A stretch of 64,000 nt of DNA from Pseudopedobacter saltans DSM 12145 (GCF_000190735.1 NC_015177.1:1550001-1614000), one strand, 5' to 3'; shown: positions 37,273 through 47,106, counted from the first letter of the stretch. Made by a program: numbers and translations. Notes: generated by a model not told the origin, from the letters alone.

Positions 37273-37827
37273 TTAAACTACTGACTCTTTAAAAGAAGCT
37301 GATTTTACTTTGTAAAGCTCATAAGCTCCGTACATTAGAGCAGAGAATATAATATTTCCGTAAAGCAGATTTTTCTCAAACGGTATTGCTGCTACCAACG
37401 CATTGATATAACCCGAGAAATCTTTAGTGTACGGTCCTGCTAACCATGGCTGAATGTCTGCTAAAATCCAATGTGTAAAAACAGCAGCTATAGTTGCTAA
37501 AAAAACATTCGATACGCTTACTTTTTTAATTAAAGAACCGATATAAACCATTACCCCAAAACTCACATATACCAGTTCGATGCCAGGATAATACGGGTTA
37601 AACGTTCCGGTATACTTGTAACCTAATAAAATGTCACTTAATAATAAAATAAACAAAGGCACAAAAAAGCTTCTGGTTTTATCTTTAAAATAAGTTCCTC
37701 CAAATAGTGCTATTGCACCTACAGGAGTAAAATTCCCCCAACTGTAATTTGATCCTAAATCTAAAAACCTGAAAGATACGGCTATTAAAATAACCAGCGT
37801 TATGATGAATTTATTGCTTAAAGACAT
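37273..37827 (-). CDS. DUF6580 family membrane protein next to the BtuB-like receptor
   Basis: ATG at 37827 (MSLSNKF) is chosen because the longer frame to 37890 runs into the receptor gene. The 184-residue product has about five membrane helices; NFTPVGAIALFGGTYF after the first helix, FFVPLFILLLSDILLGY and a C-terminal NLLYGNIIFSALMYGAYELY are typical of this family of putative transport proteins, whose shape recalls substrate-binding S components of ECF transporters. It lies 34 bases downstream of the receptor gene. A role in carrying the receptor's ligand across the inner membrane is inference. Confidence 0.75.
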   Translation of the reverse strand: MSLSNKFIITLVILIAVSFRFLDLGSNYSWGNFTPVGAIALFGGTYFKDKTRSFFVPLFILLLSDILLGYKYTGTFNPYYPGIELVYVSFGVMVYIGSLIKKVSVSNVFLATIAAVFTHWILADIQPWLAGPYTKDFSGYINALVAAIPFEKNLLYGNIIFSALMYGAYELYKVKSASFKESVV

Positions 37828-37861
37828 AGCTATCGTTTTAAAATGTAAAATTATTAAAATC

Positions 37862-39739
37862 TTATCGAATCTTAAAATTAATCCCTGCATTAAAATTAAA
37901 ACCTGCAGTGTTGTAACCTACAAATTCATGGTAATTCCTATTGAAAATATTTTTACTATCCACAAAAATGGTCAGATTTTTTAAAGTTTGATATTGTATA
38001 TAAAGATCCGTTCTGTGGTAATCATGTAAAGTAACTTTAGTCACTTCGTAAGTAGTCAAATTAAAATACGCATCTTCCCTTTTCCCCATCCATTTATGTA
38101 ATAATGAAGCCGATAAACGTTTAGAAAATTTATAATTCACATTTGCTCCTACAGTATTTTTAGGTCTTCTGGCAAGCGATGTTTCCATTCCTTCTTTGAT
38201 CACAAAACCACCCGTATAGGTATAAAAAGCCGAAAGTTTAAAAACATCTTCAAGTTTAAATGTAATATCACTCTCCATGCCTTTGGCCTTTTCTGTATTT
38301 GCATTCTCATACTGGAACCTACCATCGTCCGCCATTCCAAAATCTATAACGTCTTTAATCCTCCTTTTAAATAAAGAGCTTGTTAAAAAAAGCTTGTCCG
38401 ACCATAAATTTGCTTCGACTCCAAACTCTGTATTATAAGCTGTTTCAGGCTTTAATCCATTAGTATTTTTAAAGTCAGAAGCCAATTGATACAAAGCAGG
38501 CACTTTATATGCCGATGATAGATTTAGGTAAACTTTATAGCGACTGGCTATCAATAACGAAGGGTTCAAAGTGTACGAGAAATTTTTCCCATAACTGCTG
38601 TGGTAGTTATAACGTCCTCCCAGTTCATTTCTAAAAATCCCCTTTTTGAAGAACAAAGATGTGTAAACACTGCTTAAATGACTATTTGCATCATCGGAAC
38701 TAATACTGGCGAATGGACTTACCTGATCTGTGGTAGTATATTTATAGTTAAGTCCAGAGGTAATATCAAACAGATCATTCAACCTGTAAGACAGTATAGT
38801 TTGAATATTACTTACAGAACCTTGGTTTTTTGTAATATAGCCAGATTCATCGGCCTTATAAGAGACATTGTTCTGCGTAAAAATCAGGCTCACTTGTCCA
38901 TTGTTTAATTGATAAGCCCCTTTTAAATTCGCAATAAAGGATTTTTTAAACGAATTGTTTTCCCTGCTATCTGTAAAAGCTCCGGCATCGAACCCCGCCT
39001 TGGAATTGCTATAATTAAGGCCCAGATAAAGATTGATTTTTGAAGTTAAACTTTGGCCTAAATTCAGATTTACAGCTTTTTGCTTATAGCTATCCCTTTC
39101 AAATTTTTCTCTTCCATCTATATTTTGAGCAGAAGAAAAACCATCAGACACAAGATTGGAAAGATTTAGTGCGACCGTTGTCTGATTCAACTGTCCAGAT
39201 ATGCCCGCATTTTGCTTAAAAGTCCCATAACTTCCCGCAGTTGCCAAAAAATCACCATTCAGTTTCTCTGTACCCTTTTTAGTAATGATATTTACCACTC
39301 CGGCCACAGCATCAGACCCCCACAGAGTAGAGCTTGCTCCTTTTAATATTTCTATTCGCTCGATCTGATCTATTGTTATTGCAGAAAGATTATAATCATT
39401 AGATATGGTTGAAGGATCGTTCAGAGAAACACCATCAATTAAAAGTAAGGTATTACCCGCAGATGCTCCTCTTACAAATAGCGACACGTTTTCTCCTATA
39501 TTGCTGTCGCTACCCGAAACGTTAATTCCAACTACCTGACTAAGTAATTGTGCTAAAGTTCTGCCTTGAGACCGATCCAATTCTTCACGTGAAATAACTT
39601 TTACTATTTTCCCAATATCACCTAATTTCTTTTCAGACTGTGATGCGGTAACCACTATTTCATTGAGTTCCTTAACTTCCTGACTTATAAGTTGACTGTA
39701 GCTAAAAGTAAATACAAGTAAAATGTATGTCCTCTTCAT
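37862..39739 (-). CDS. TonB-dependent receptor, BtuB-like
   Basis: Start taken at ATG 39739 (MKRTYILLVF), not at the TTG 18 bases upstream. The 625-residue protein has a signal peptide, a TonB box-like ELNEIVVTAS, a plug domain with VFVRGASAGNTLLLIDGVSLNDP-type sequence and RIEILKGASSTLWGSDAVAGVVNI, and a 22-strand barrel ending FNFNAGINFKIR. Size and plug resemble BtuB, so the ligand may be a cobalamin or other corrinoid. No cobalamin riboswitch is visible upstream, which weakens that call. The TonB protein in this window could energise it. Confidence 0.87.
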   Translation of the reverse strand: MKRTYILLVFTFSYSQLISQEVKELNEIVVTASQSEKKLGDIGKIVKVISREELDRSQGRTLAQLLSQVVGINVSGSDSNIGENVSLFVRGASAGNTLLLIDGVSLNDPSTISNDYNLSAITIDQIERIEILKGASSTLWGSDAVAGVVNIITKKGTEKLNGDFLATAGSYGTFKQNAGISGQLNQTTVALNLSNLVSDGFSSAQNIDGREKFERDSYKQKAVNLNLGQSLTSKINLYLGLNYSNSKAGFDAGAFTDSRENNSFKKSFIANLKGAYQLNNGQVSLIFTQNNVSYKADESGYITKNQGSVSNIQTILSYRLNDLFDITSGLNYKYTTTDQVSPFASISSDDANSHLSSVYTSLFFKKGIFRNELGGRYNYHSSYGKNFSYTLNPSLLIASRYKVYLNLSSAYKVPALYQLASDFKNTNGLKPETAYNTEFGVEANLWSDKLFLTSSLFKRRIKDVIDFGMADDGRFQYENANTEKAKGMESDITFKLEDVFKLSAFYTYTGGFVIKEGMETSLARRPKNTVGANVNYKFSKRLSASLLHKWMGKREDAYFNLTTYEVTKVTLHDYHRTDLYIQYQTLKNLTIFVDSKNIFNRNYHEFVGYNTAGFNFNAGINFKIR

Positions 39740-39865
39740 TAGGTTGATAATTCTCAAAATTTAATAAGATAGTTTAAAATACTTTGAATAAAAGTCACGA
39801 TAAAATCATAATATTTTTATTTGATACAACAAAATCTATCAAGAAAATTTTAAATGCAATTTGGG

Positions 39866-39873
39866 CAAATGTA
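39866..39873 (-). promoter_or_regulatory. Candidate -7 box for the BtuB-like gene
   Basis: TACATTTG on the minus strand matches the consensus and would give a leader of roughly 120 bases, long enough for post-transcriptional control. No -33 TTG at the right distance. Confidence 0.4.
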
Positions 39874-39994
39874 AGGCTTATTTCTGTTTTAAAAACCTGT
39901 TAACACGGTACTTAATTTATTTTTTGGCATAATTATAGAATACGATTTTATAGGAATGAACAATTAAGTTAAAAAACTCCAAAAACTTATCGCT

Positions 39995-40258
39995 ATGAAA
40001 ACAATGGAAAGAGTGGGTTTGGCCAAATCAATAAAAAGTGATAAGGCTAAGTTAAAAACTGTATTAAAAGAAAAAGTAAGCAGAGGGCTCGATAAAACGG
40101 CATTCAAGACAAATTTGCTTTATGCTGTGGCGATTATCACTATTACTGCATGGATTATTTCTTTAAGGTTGTTTCCTTTTGGCGATACTTTTCAGTTTTT
40201 ACTTGGTGGCGTAGTGCTTTCAGTTAATTTAATGATTTTTAAACACACAAAGATTTAA
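39995..40258 (+). CDS. Small two-helix membrane protein
   Basis: An 87-residue protein. Residues 1-42 are highly charged and Lys-rich (possibly cytoplasmic); two hydrophobic helices follow at about 44-60 and 66-83, separated by a short LFPFGDT turn, ending KHTKI. The helix pair resembles small lmo0937/DUF5670-like membrane proteins, but the charged extension is longer. I cannot assign a function. Coding is supported by the charge pattern, a clear start and clean gaps on both sides. Confidence 0.6.
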   Translation: MKTMERVGLAKSIKSDKAKLKTVLKEKVSRGLDKTAFKTNLLYAVAIITITAWIISLRLFPFGDTFQFLLGGVVLSVNLMIFKHTKI

Positions 40259-40288
40259 CTCAATTTTTTTAATCACACCGTCCTGAAC

Positions 40289-40296
40289 TATCTTTG
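40289..40296 (+). promoter_or_regulatory. Candidate -7 box for the YchJ-like gene
   Basis: TATCTTTG matches TAnnTTTG 17 bases before the ATG at 40314. Confidence 0.45.
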
Positions 40297-40313
40297 TTGA
40301 AAAATCGTCAACA

Positions 40314-40682
40314 ATGTGTCCTTGCGGAAGTAATTTAGATTACAGCCTCTGCTGTATGCCATACCATCAGGCAAAGAAAATAGCTGAAAGCCCTTTATTA
40401 TTAATGAAAAGCAGATATTCAGCTTATGTGATGGCCGATGCAGATTATATTCTGAAAACTACCGCTCCAACTAAAGTTAAACTCTATAGAAAAGGAGACA
40501 TTTTAAAGTGGGCCAACTCCAGCAAATGGCTAAAACTGGAAATCCTTTACAGTGGCGAGCAGACAGTTGAATTTAAGGCTCATTATTTCAACGAAAAAAT
40601 GCAGCTTCAGATTCACCATGAGCGTTCTAACTTCCAGTTACTTAACGGAAAATGGTACTATTTCGACGCAGATTTTTTCTGA
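40314..40682 (+). CDS. YchJ family protein with SEC-C zinc motif
   Basis: A 122-residue protein beginning CPCGSNLDYSLCC, the SEC-C zinc-binding motif of the SecA C-terminus, followed by the NTF2-like UPF0225/YchJ domain: LLMKSRYSAYVMADADYILKTT and ERSNFQLLNGKWYYFDAD. The family's function is not established; SEC-C suggests contact with the ribosome or SecB-like partners. Its last 25 bases overlap the convergent thioredoxin-like gene. Confidence 0.9.
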   Translation: MCPCGSNLDYSLCCMPYHQAKKIAESPLLLMKSRYSAYVMADADYILKTTAPTKVKLYRKGDILKWANSSKWLKLEILYSGEQTVEFKAHYFNEKMQLQIHHERSNFQLLNGKWYYFDADFF

Positions 40683-41176
40683 TTATGATTAGCAGTATCT
40701 ATCAGTTTAAAAATCTCCTCCATTTTATCGTCATTATTTGCATAAACCAGTAAATCTCTTTTTGGCGAGTACAAATAAAGTGACGGATATCTTTTAGGGT
40801 TAAACAACGGTACAAATTCATATTTACCATCATGGAGTATAGTTACTTTCGAATTGTTCCAGAATTTGGGGCCAAACTCGGTTAAAAACATGTGAATAGA
40901 TTTCTCTACATCCAAAGAAACCAGAACCACATTGGTATTGTAAAGTTTCTCGTAATTCTTATTTACCTTTATCATGGCGTCCTTGCAATGTCCGCAGGTA
41001 GCATCGAAAAATATGATGAGTGTGTTTTTCGTTGAATCTAAATCTGTACGCTTAAATGAGGTACTGTCTAGTTTTTGGAACTCGAAATCAGGTAAATAAG
41101 GAGTGGGTTCCTGCGCTTCAAGTGTCAATACAAAAAACAGCATTAAAACTGTTAGTATATTCTTCATCATAGTCAT
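40658..41176 (-). CDS. Thioredoxin-like (TlpA-type) periplasmic protein
   Basis: A 172-residue protein with a signal peptide (about 1-22) and a thioredoxin fold with FFDATCGHCKDAM (CxxC redox pair at about 61-64). The likely ATG is 41176 or 41167. TlpA-like proteins reduce or oxidise thiols in the periplasm. Overlaps the YchJ-like gene at its 3' end; the flavoprotein gene lies 12 bases upstream, suggesting cotranscription. Confidence 0.85.
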   Translation of the reverse strand: MTMMKNILTVLMLFFVLTLEAQEPTPYLPDFEFQKLDSTSFKRTDLDSTKNTLIIFFDATCGHCKDAMIKVNKNYEKLYNTNVVLVSLDVEKSIHMFLTEFGPKFWNNSKVTILHDGKYEFVPLFNPKRYPSLYLYSPKRDLLVYANNDDKMEEIFKLIDTANHNQKKSASK

Positions 41177-41188
41177 TTCCTAGTCTGT

Positions 41189-42385
41189 TTAAATATTTTG
41201 TGCAATTACATATCCACTGGCCCATGCCCATTGGAAATTATATCCTCCCAACCATCCTGTTATATCAACACATTCCCCTCCAAAATACAATCCTTTAACT
41301 TTTTTAGATTCTAAAGTTTTAGAAGATAATTCATTTGTTGAAACACCGCCTCTCATAACTTCGGCTTTGTCATAACCTTTATCACCTGCAGGTTTAACCT
41401 TAAAATGATGAATAAAGTTTTCAACCGATAACAAATCCTCTTTAGACAAAGAAGCTAAATTTTTATGGATTGGCAATATACTTTCTAAAGCTTCAACGAA
41501 TTTCTTTGTATAATATTGGCTTAAGAAATTCGATAAATGTTTTTTTCCGTTGTGCTGTCTTTCTTTTAAGATAGCTTCTGCAATATTGATATCAGGCAAT
41601 AAATTGATATTTATTATTTCACCAGGCCTCCAATAAGAAGAAATCTGTAATATAGCAGGGCCACTTAGTCCCCAGTGTGTAAAAAGAATATTTTCTTCGA
41701 AGGAGATTTTATCGTTACTCACTACTGAAAAAATGGAATTTCCGGATAGATTGGCAAACCATTGCTGATCTTTGCCTGTAATGGTAAGCGGCACTAATGC
41801 CGGCGCTGTTTTAGTTAAAGTCAGCCCAAATTTCACCGCCGTTTTCAATGCAAAATCTGTAGCGCCCATCTTGGCAATAGGAAGCCCTCCACTGGCCATC
41901 ACAACTTTTGGAGCAGTAATTTTATTATCCTTCCCATTTCTTTCATAGATAATTTCGAACAATTCTCCATTCTTCTCAACGGACACCGCACTGGAATTCA
42001 ATAAAATATCCTGCCCCAGGTCTTCGCACAAATTTGCAAAAACATCAATTATATCTTTGGCTTTATTTGATTTAGGGAACAATTGCCCCAGCGTTTTTTC
42101 CTGTCCATAAATTCCGTTGGCTTCAAAAAAGGCTATTGTGTCTTCCACGGTCCATTGAGAAAGTGAGGAATTTAAAAAGTGTGGATTTTCTGAAATGTAG
42201 TTTTCCTTACTTGCGTAAAGGTTAGTATAATTACACCGTCCTCCGCCCGAGATCAGAATTTTCGCACCTAACTTATCATTCTTTTCTATAATTAGGACGC
42301 TTTTTCCCAAATATCCCGCTTGTACGGCACACATCAATCCACAAGCGCCTCCTCCAATTACTACGGCATCATACTTTTTTGACAT
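41189..42385 (-). CDS. HI0933/YhiN family NAD(P)/FAD-dependent oxidoreductase
   Basis: ATG at 42385 (MSKKYDAVVIGGGACGL) is chosen over the longer frame because the FAD dinucleotide motif normally starts within the first ten residues. The 398-residue protein carries GGGACG (FAD ADP binding), LISGGGRCNYTN, the GGLPIAKMGATDF motif and the C-terminal GLYFGGECVDITGWLGGYNFQWAWASGYV, all typical of HI0933-type flavoproteins, a family whose general function is unknown. Cytoplasmic. Confidence 0.9.
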   Translation of the reverse strand: MSKKYDAVVIGGGACGLMCAVQAGYLGKSVLIIEKNDKLGAKILISGGGRCNYTNLYASKENYISENPHFLNSSLSQWTVEDTIAFFEANGIYGQEKTLGQLFPKSNKAKDIIDVFANLCEDLGQDILLNSSAVSVEKNGELFEIIYERNGKDNKITAPKVVMASGGLPIAKMGATDFALKTAVKFGLTLTKTAPALVPLTITGKDQQWFANLSGNSIFSVVSNDKISFEENILFTHWGLSGPAILQISSYWRPGEIININLLPDINIAEAILKERQHNGKKHLSNFLSQYYTKKFVEALESILPIHKNLASLSKEDLLSVENFIHHFKVKPAGDKGYDKAEVMRGGVSTNELSSKTLESKKVKGLYFGGECVDITGWLGGYNFQWAWASGYVIAQNI

Positions 42386-42484
42386 AGCACAAAAATGGAA
42401 TTTTGTTCTAATATTTTCACCTATAATGGCAAAATCATTACAAACTATTACGTTCGACACACTATTTAAATCGTAAATTTGTAT

Positions 42485-42492
42485 TAAATTTG
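42485..42492 (+). promoter_or_regulatory. Candidate -7 box for nuoAB
   Basis: TAAATTTG lies 11 bases before the nuoA ATG; a second identical box is at 42474-42481. No clear -33 TTG. Confidence 0.4.
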
Positions 42493-42503
42493 CTACCTAG
42501 AAA

Positions 42504-43094
42504 ATGGACGAATATTCACAGATAACTGAGTTTGGCAAAGTTCTGATATTCCTGATTATCGGAACTATCTTCGTATGTGCTACCTTTTTCGCAAACAAAA
42601 TACTTTCTTTAAAAAAACCTAATCCTGAAAAAAACAGTTCTTATGAATGTGGTGAAGAAGTTTATTCCAATTCATGGATTCAGTTTAATAGCCGCTTTTA
42701 TGTTATTGCTTTAGTTTTCTTGTTATTCGACGTAGAGATGATTTTTATCTTTCCATGGGCGACAATATTTAGCAATAACGAATTAATCGCATTGGATGGA
42801 AGATGGGGCTGGCTTACATTTATAGAAATGCTGATTTTTATAAGCATATTGTTGCTGGGGCTGGTTTATGTATGGAGAAAGAAAGACTTACTTTGGATAA
42901 AGCCAGAAAATTTAAGTCCTAAGGTTGATACTAAAATTCCTTTGGATGCTTATGCTGTAATTAATGAACAAACATACTTAACGAAGTCAATCTCTCATAG
43001 CGAAGTAATAACTAAAAACATCGAAACTGTTCAACCAGAACTCGTTTCTGAAAAGCCAAAATTTGTCCCAAGATTTAAGAAAATTTCATCATGA
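42504..43094 (+). CDS. nuoA: NADH-quinone oxidoreductase subunit A, with long C-terminal extension
   Basis: A 196-residue protein. Residues about 1-130 are the normal three-helix NuoA with the loop [24 protein letters not shown] and [14 protein letters not shown]. NuoA usually ends near there; this one continues for about 65 hydrophilic residues (Pro/Lys/Glu/Val-rich) into the cytoplasm. It is part of the membrane arm of complex I. Its stop overlaps the nuoB start by 4 bases (ATGA). Confidence 0.93.
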   Translation: MDEYSQITEFGKVLIFLIIGTIFVCATFFANKILSLKKPNPEKNSSYECGEEVYSNSWIQFNSRFYVIALVFLLFDVEMIFIFPWATIFSNNELIALDGRWGWLTFIEMLIFISILLLGLVYVWRKKDLLWIKPENLSPKVDTKIPLDAYAVINEQTYLTKSISHSEVITKNIETVQPELVSEKPKFVPRFKKISS

Positions 43095-43576
43095 GCTTAG
43101 AAAAACAACTTGAAAACGGGGGCCTGATTGTCACTAAACTAGACGATTTATTAAACTGGTCCCGACTTTCGTCTTTATGGCCATTAAGTTTTGGTTTAGC
43201 TTGCTGTGCTATCGAAATGATGGGTTCATATTCTTCAAATTTTGATTTCGACAGACTAGGTGTGTTTCCCCGTCCCAGCCCTAGACAAGCAGATGTCATT
43301 ATTATTGCTGGTACGGTGACTTTTAAAATGGCAGAAAGAATCAAACGCCTGTACGAACAAATGCCCGAACCTAAATATGTTATCTCTATGGGTTCCTGCT
43401 CGAATTGTGGAGGTCCTTATTGGGAACACGGATACCATGTTGTTAAAGGCGTAGATCGTATTATTCCTGTAGATGTTTATGTGCAAGGATGCCCTCCTCG
43501 CCCAGAAGCTCTAATTGGCGCAATTATAGAACTTCAACAAAAAATAGAGAAAGAGTCTCTGTTAACAACAACATAA
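43091..43576 (+). CDS. nuoB: NADH-quinone oxidoreductase subunit B
   Basis: A 161-residue PSST-type subunit. The four ligands of cluster N2 are seen: the tandem Cys pair in [11 protein letters not shown], Cys in [11 protein letters not shown] and Cys in [11 protein letters not shown]. It hands electrons to quinone. Translationally coupled to nuoA. NuoC and NuoD genes are 3 kb away, unlike the usual contiguous order. Confidence 0.97.
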   Translation: MSLEKQLENGGLIVTKLDDLLNWSRLSSLWPLSFGLACCAIEMMGSYSSNFDFDRLGVFPRPSPRQADVIIIAGTVTFKMAERIKRLYEQMPEPKYVISMGSCSNCGGPYWEHGYHVVKGVDRIIPVDVYVQGCPPRPEALIGAIIELQQKIEKESLLTTT

Positions 43577-43638
43577 TCACATTTAAATTATTATAATATT
43601 TACAAAATGCAATTCTTGCCTATTGTAAAACAACAGAA

Positions 43639-44778
43639 ATGAAATCCAACATTACACAAACGCGATTAGGTATTTTAGGAGGTGGACAACTCGGAAGAAT
43701 GCTTATCCAGGAATCTATCAACCTCAATTTGTCTGTTTCAATTTTAGACCCGGACAAAAATGCTCCCTGTAAAAATATCTGCGATTACTTTGAAGTAGGT
43801 GAACTATCTGATTACGAAACAGTATACAATTTCGGTAAAAATGTAGATTTAATTACTATAGAGATCGAAAAAGTAAACGTCGAAGCCTTAGAAGCATTGG
43901 AAAAAGAGGGCGTTATGGTATTTCCACAATCCAGAATAATCAGGCTAATCCAGGACAAAGGTTTACAAAAACAGTTTTTTAAAGAAAACGATATACCTAC
44001 CGCCGATTTTAAACTTATCGCCAACAGAGAAGAATTATTAAAAGAGAATTTCGACTTCCCTTTTATACAAAAACTAAGAAAAGATGGCTATGATGGAAAA
44101 GGCGTGGTAAAAATCAGCCAGATTACAGACTATGACAAAGCTTTTGATGCTCCGTCTATAGTAGAAAAAAATATCGATTTCGAAAAAGAAATATCTGTTA
44201 TTGTAGCCAGAAACGAAAAAGGACAAATTAAAACGTTCCCTTTGGTCGAGATGGATTTTAATGCCGAAGCCAATTTAGTGGAATATCTAATAAGCCCATC
44301 AACTTACTCTTTAGAAATCCAACAAAGAGCGGAAAAAATCGCAATAGATATTGCTACCAGCTTGAATATTGTTGGTCTTTTGGCTGTTGAAATGTTCTTA
44401 ACTGCTGATGGTAATATTCTGGTAAACGAGCTTGCACCAAGACCTCACAACAGTGGACATCAAACTATAGAAGGAAACAAAACTTCTCAATTCATGCAAC
44501 ATCTAAGAGCCATATTAAACCTTCCTCTAGGCTCCACAGAAGCGCTTGGAAATGCTATTATGGTTAATTTATTGGGAGAAAAGGGACATGAAGGCCCCGC
44601 TCTTTATAAAGGATTAAAAGAAGTATTGAAAAAAGAAGGTGTATATGTGCATCTATACGGAAAAAAGCTAACCAAGCCTTTCCGTAAAATGGGCCATGTT
44701 ACTATTGTAGACAACGATAGAGAAAAAGCCATAGAAAAAGCAAAATTTGTAAAAGAAACCTTAAAAGTCATAGCGTAA
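43639..44778 (+). CDS. purK: 5-(carboxyamino)imidazole ribonucleotide synthase
   Basis: A 379-residue ATP-grasp enzyme. [13 protein letters not shown] at the N-terminus, [13 protein letters not shown] (ATP-grasp B) and [17 protein letters not shown] identify PurK. It carboxylates AIR to N5-CAIR using ATP and bicarbonate in purine synthesis. Its stop overlaps the purE start (TAATG), so the pair is coupled. Confidence 0.97.
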   Translation: MKSNITQTRLGILGGGQLGRMLIQESINLNLSVSILDPDKNAPCKNICDYFEVGELSDYETVYNFGKNVDLITIEIEKVNVEALEALEKEGVMVFPQSRIIRLIQDKGLQKQFFKENDIPTADFKLIANREELLKENFDFPFIQKLRKDGYDGKGVVKISQITDYDKAFDAPSIVEKNIDFEKEISVIVARNEKGQIKTFPLVEMDFNAEANLVEYLISPSTYSLEIQQRAEKIAIDIATSLNIVGLLAVEMFLTADGNILVNELAPRPHNSGHQTIEGNKTSQFMQHLRAILNLPLGSTEALGNAIMVNLLGEKGHEGPALYKGLKEVLKKEGVYVHLYGKKLTKPFRKMGHVTIVDNDREKAIEKAKFVKETLKVIA

Positions 44779-45290
44779 TGTACAAACCTTTAGTAGGTAT
44801 AATCATGGGTAGCAAATCGGATTTACCGATTATGAAAGATGCTGCAGATTTTTTAAAAGATTTAGGAATTGACTACGAGCTAACAGTAGTTTCGGCGCAT
44901 CGTACGCCCGAAAGAATGTTTGATTATGCACAAAATGCGGCGAACAGAGGTATAAAAGTGATCATTGCAGGTGCTGGTGGCGCAGCCCATCTTCCTGGAA
45001 TGGTAGCTTCTTTAACCTCACTGCCTGTAATTGGCGTCCCTGTAAAGTCCAGCAATTCTATAGATGGCTGGGACTCCGTTCTTTCTATATTACAAATGCC
45101 AAATGGTATTCCGGTAGCGACAGTAGCTTTAAATGCAGCAAAAAATGCTGGAATTTTGGCCGCTCAAATTATCGGAACTGCAGATGAAAATGTTTTCAAA
45201 AAAGTGGAAGCTTTCAAAAATGATCTTAAAGCAAAAATTGAAGAATCTGCAGAAGGATTAAAATCCGAAGGATATCCTACAAATTTCTAA
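44778..45290 (+). CDS. purE: N5-CAIR mutase
   Basis: A 170-residue class I PurE with [25 protein letters not shown] (catalytic His) and [14 protein letters not shown]. It moves the carboxyl of N5-CAIR to C4. Coupled to purK. Its 3' end overlaps the stop of the convergent yqgE by 4 bases. Confidence 0.97.
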   Translation: MYKPLVGIIMGSKSDLPIMKDAADFLKDLGIDYELTVVSAHRTPERMFDYAQNAANRGIKVIIAGAGGAAHLPGMVASLTSLPVIGVPVKSSNSIDGWDSVLSILQMPNGIPVATVALNAAKNAGILAAQIIGTADENVFKKVEAFKNDLKAKIEESAEGLKSEGYPTNF

Positions 45291-45850
45291 TTCCACTCTG
45301 GTCTCTCGGGAAAATTGGCTATATGTGCGTATTTTTCGCCTAAATTTATAATTGCCTCTTTCCAAATATCAATTTCAGAGTGTTCAAATACAATAGCTGG
45401 ATTAATTCTATCAGAAACAATCCAGCTATTTTCATTCAATTCTCTTTTCAATTGCTCTTTGTCCCAGCCAGAGTAGCCAAGAAAAAAACGGATTTCTTCT
45501 TCGCTAATATTTCCTAAAGACAATTGTGTCCTTAGCATTTCAAAATCCCCGCCCCAATAAATTCCATCTCTAATTAAATCTCCATCAAAAATCTTATCCG
45601 GGCAACTGTGCACAAAATGAAGCGTATCCGGCGAAACAGGTCCGCCAATATAAACTGGGAAATTACAGTCAGTAAATTCCACGAGCAGATCTTTAACCAG
45701 CAAGTTGCTCCGCTGATTTAAAATGTACCCAACATGTCCCTCCTCATCTTCTGCTACCAATATTACGACAGACCGTTTAAAGTTATCGTCTAACATAAAT
45801 GGCTCAGCAATTAAAATGTTCCCTATTTGTGGTAATATTCGATTCAACAT
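45287..45850 (-). CDS. YqgE/AlgH family protein
   Basis: A 187-residue UPF0301 protein: [23 protein letters not shown] at the N-terminus, [13 protein letters not shown] and [17 protein letters not shown] at the C-terminal side. Function not firmly known; AlgH has been linked to regulation in Pseudomonas. Inserted on the opposite strand between purE and pdxH. Confidence 0.93.
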   Translation of the reverse strand: MLNRILPQIGNILIAEPFMLDDNFKRSVVILVAEDEEGHVGYILNQRSNLLVKDLLVEFTDCNFPVYIGGPVSPDTLHFVHSCPDKIFDGDLIRDGIYWGGDFEMLRTQLSLGNISEEEIRFFLGYSGWDKEQLKRELNENSWIVSDRINPAIVFEHSEIDIWKEAIINLGEKYAHIANFPERPEWN

Positions 45851-45929
45851 GATAATGTCAATATAATAATTTTGTTAAAAATAGTGCAAATAAAACATCT
45901 ATCCGACAACATTATTCTTTAGCATTTCG

Positions 45930-45937
45930 TAAGTTTG
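45930..45937 (+). promoter_or_regulatory. Candidate -7 box for pdxH-nuoCD
   Basis: TAAGTTTG lies 6 bases before the pdxH ATG, implying a near-leaderless transcript; no -33 TTG. Confidence 0.45.
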
Positions 45938-45943
45938 TAAGGC

Positions 45944-46597
45944 ATGGATGAGCAAAAAATAAATATTAGAGATCTTCGTCAGGACTATAAATCATCATCC
46001 TTATCCGAAAATGATGTTAAGAAAAACCCTATTGATCAGTTTGCAATCTGGTTTAATCACGCCATCGAAGTTCAGATTTTAGAACCCAATGCAATGATAA
46101 TTGCTACGGTAAATGAAAATGGTTTTCCCAGTGCAAGAGTTGTCTTGTTAAAAGAATTTGATGAGAATGGCTTTACTTTTTTCACCAATTACAATAGTAG
46201 AAAAGGGCATGATATAGAGACGAACCCAAAAGTAAGTCTGTTATTTTTTTGGGTAGAACTCGAACGCCAGATAAGAATTGAAGGAATTGCAGAAAAGATA
46301 AGTCAGGAAGCATCTAACGATTATTTCCATTCCAGACCTCATGGCAGTCAACTGGGCGCACATGCTTCTCCGCAGAGTAGTGTTATCCCCAACAGGATCT
46401 TTTTGGAAAACAACCTAAAAGCATTGGAAGATAAATACAAAGAAGGTGAAGTTCCTAAACCTGAACATTGGGGCGGATACAAGATACATCCAAAATCTGT
46501 GGAATTTTGGCAAGGACGGTCCAACCGTTTACATGACAGAATAAGATACACTTTAAATAGTGACAACATTTGGAAAATTGAAAGATTAGCACCGTAA
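45944..46597 (+). CDS. pdxH: Pyridoxamine 5'-phosphate oxidase
   Basis: A 217-residue FMN enzyme. NIRDLRQDYKSSSLSE at the N-terminus, SARVVLLKEFDENGFTFFTNY, RIEGIAEKIS and the C-terminal EFWQGRSNRLHDRIRY with final ERLAP are hallmarks of PdxH. It oxidises PNP/PMP to pyridoxal phosphate. Its stop overlaps the nuoC start (TAATG), so nuoC is probably coupled to it. Confidence 0.97.
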   Translation: MDEQKINIRDLRQDYKSSSLSENDVKKNPIDQFAIWFNHAIEVQILEPNAMIIATVNENGFPSARVVLLKEFDENGFTFFTNYNSRKGHDIETNPKVSLLFFWVELERQIRIEGIAEKISQEASNDYFHSRPHGSQLGAHASPQSSVIPNRIFLENNLKALEDKYKEGEVPKPEHWGGYKIHPKSVEFWQGRSNRLHDRIRYTLNSDNIWKIERLAP

Positions 46598-47097
46598 TGA
46601 CATTTCAGGAAATTAAGCAGTTAATTGTAGAAAATATAGGCAAAAACGTAATTGTAGGCGAAGAAACTACAGGATTGCAGCCAGCGTTAATTATCAATCC
46701 TGATTATATAACGGAAGTCTGCCTGGAACTTAGGGACAACAAAAATACCTGGTTTGATTTTCTATCGAGTTTAAGTGGAGTAGATTATGGCGTGGAATCA
46801 GGTAAGTTTGGCGTCGTTTATCATCTATCCTCCATTATCAAAAAGCATCAGCTAGTCTTAAAAGTGTTTAGAGAAAACGATAGAAACGAGCAAAATTTAC
46901 CGGTATTTAAAAGCGTATCATCTATATGGCGTACTGCCGAATGGCATGAAAGGGAAACTTTTGACTTATTCGGTATCTTCTTCGAAAGTCATCCTGATTT
47001 AAGAAGAATTTTATTACCGGATGATTGGAAAGGATATCCTCTGCGCAAAGATTATAAAAACGCTGAAACCTATAAAAACATTAAAATAGACCTTTAA
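46597..47097 (+). CDS. nuoC: NADH-quinone oxidoreductase subunit C
   Basis: A 166-residue 30-kDa subunit with the signature WRTAEWHERETFDLFGIFFESHPDLRRILLPDDW followed by GYPLRKDY. Part of the peripheral arm of complex I. Between pdxH (overlap) and nuoD (9-base gap). Confidence 0.96.
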   Translation: MTFQEIKQLIVENIGKNVIVGEETTGLQPALIINPDYITEVCLELRDNKNTWFDFLSSLSGVDYGVESGKFGVVYHLSSIIKKHQLVLKVFRENDRNEQNLPVFKSVSSIWRTAEWHERETFDLFGIFFESHPDLRRILLPDDWKGYPLRKDYKNAETYKNIKIDL

Positions 47098-47106
47098 AAA
47101 CAGCTT

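Noticed and set aside
37828-37890. N-terminal extension of the DUF6580 frame
   Set aside because: It overlaps the receptor's C-terminus, and the helical family start is at 37827.
39740-39994. Possible cobalamin riboswitch upstream of the BtuB-like gene
   Set aside because: No B12-box sequence (GCCACTG or its complement on the relevant strand) and no conserved stem set was found.
42386-42460. N-terminal extension of the HI0933-like frame
   Set aside because: It would put 25 residues before the FAD motif, unlike the family, and lies in the nuoA promoter region.
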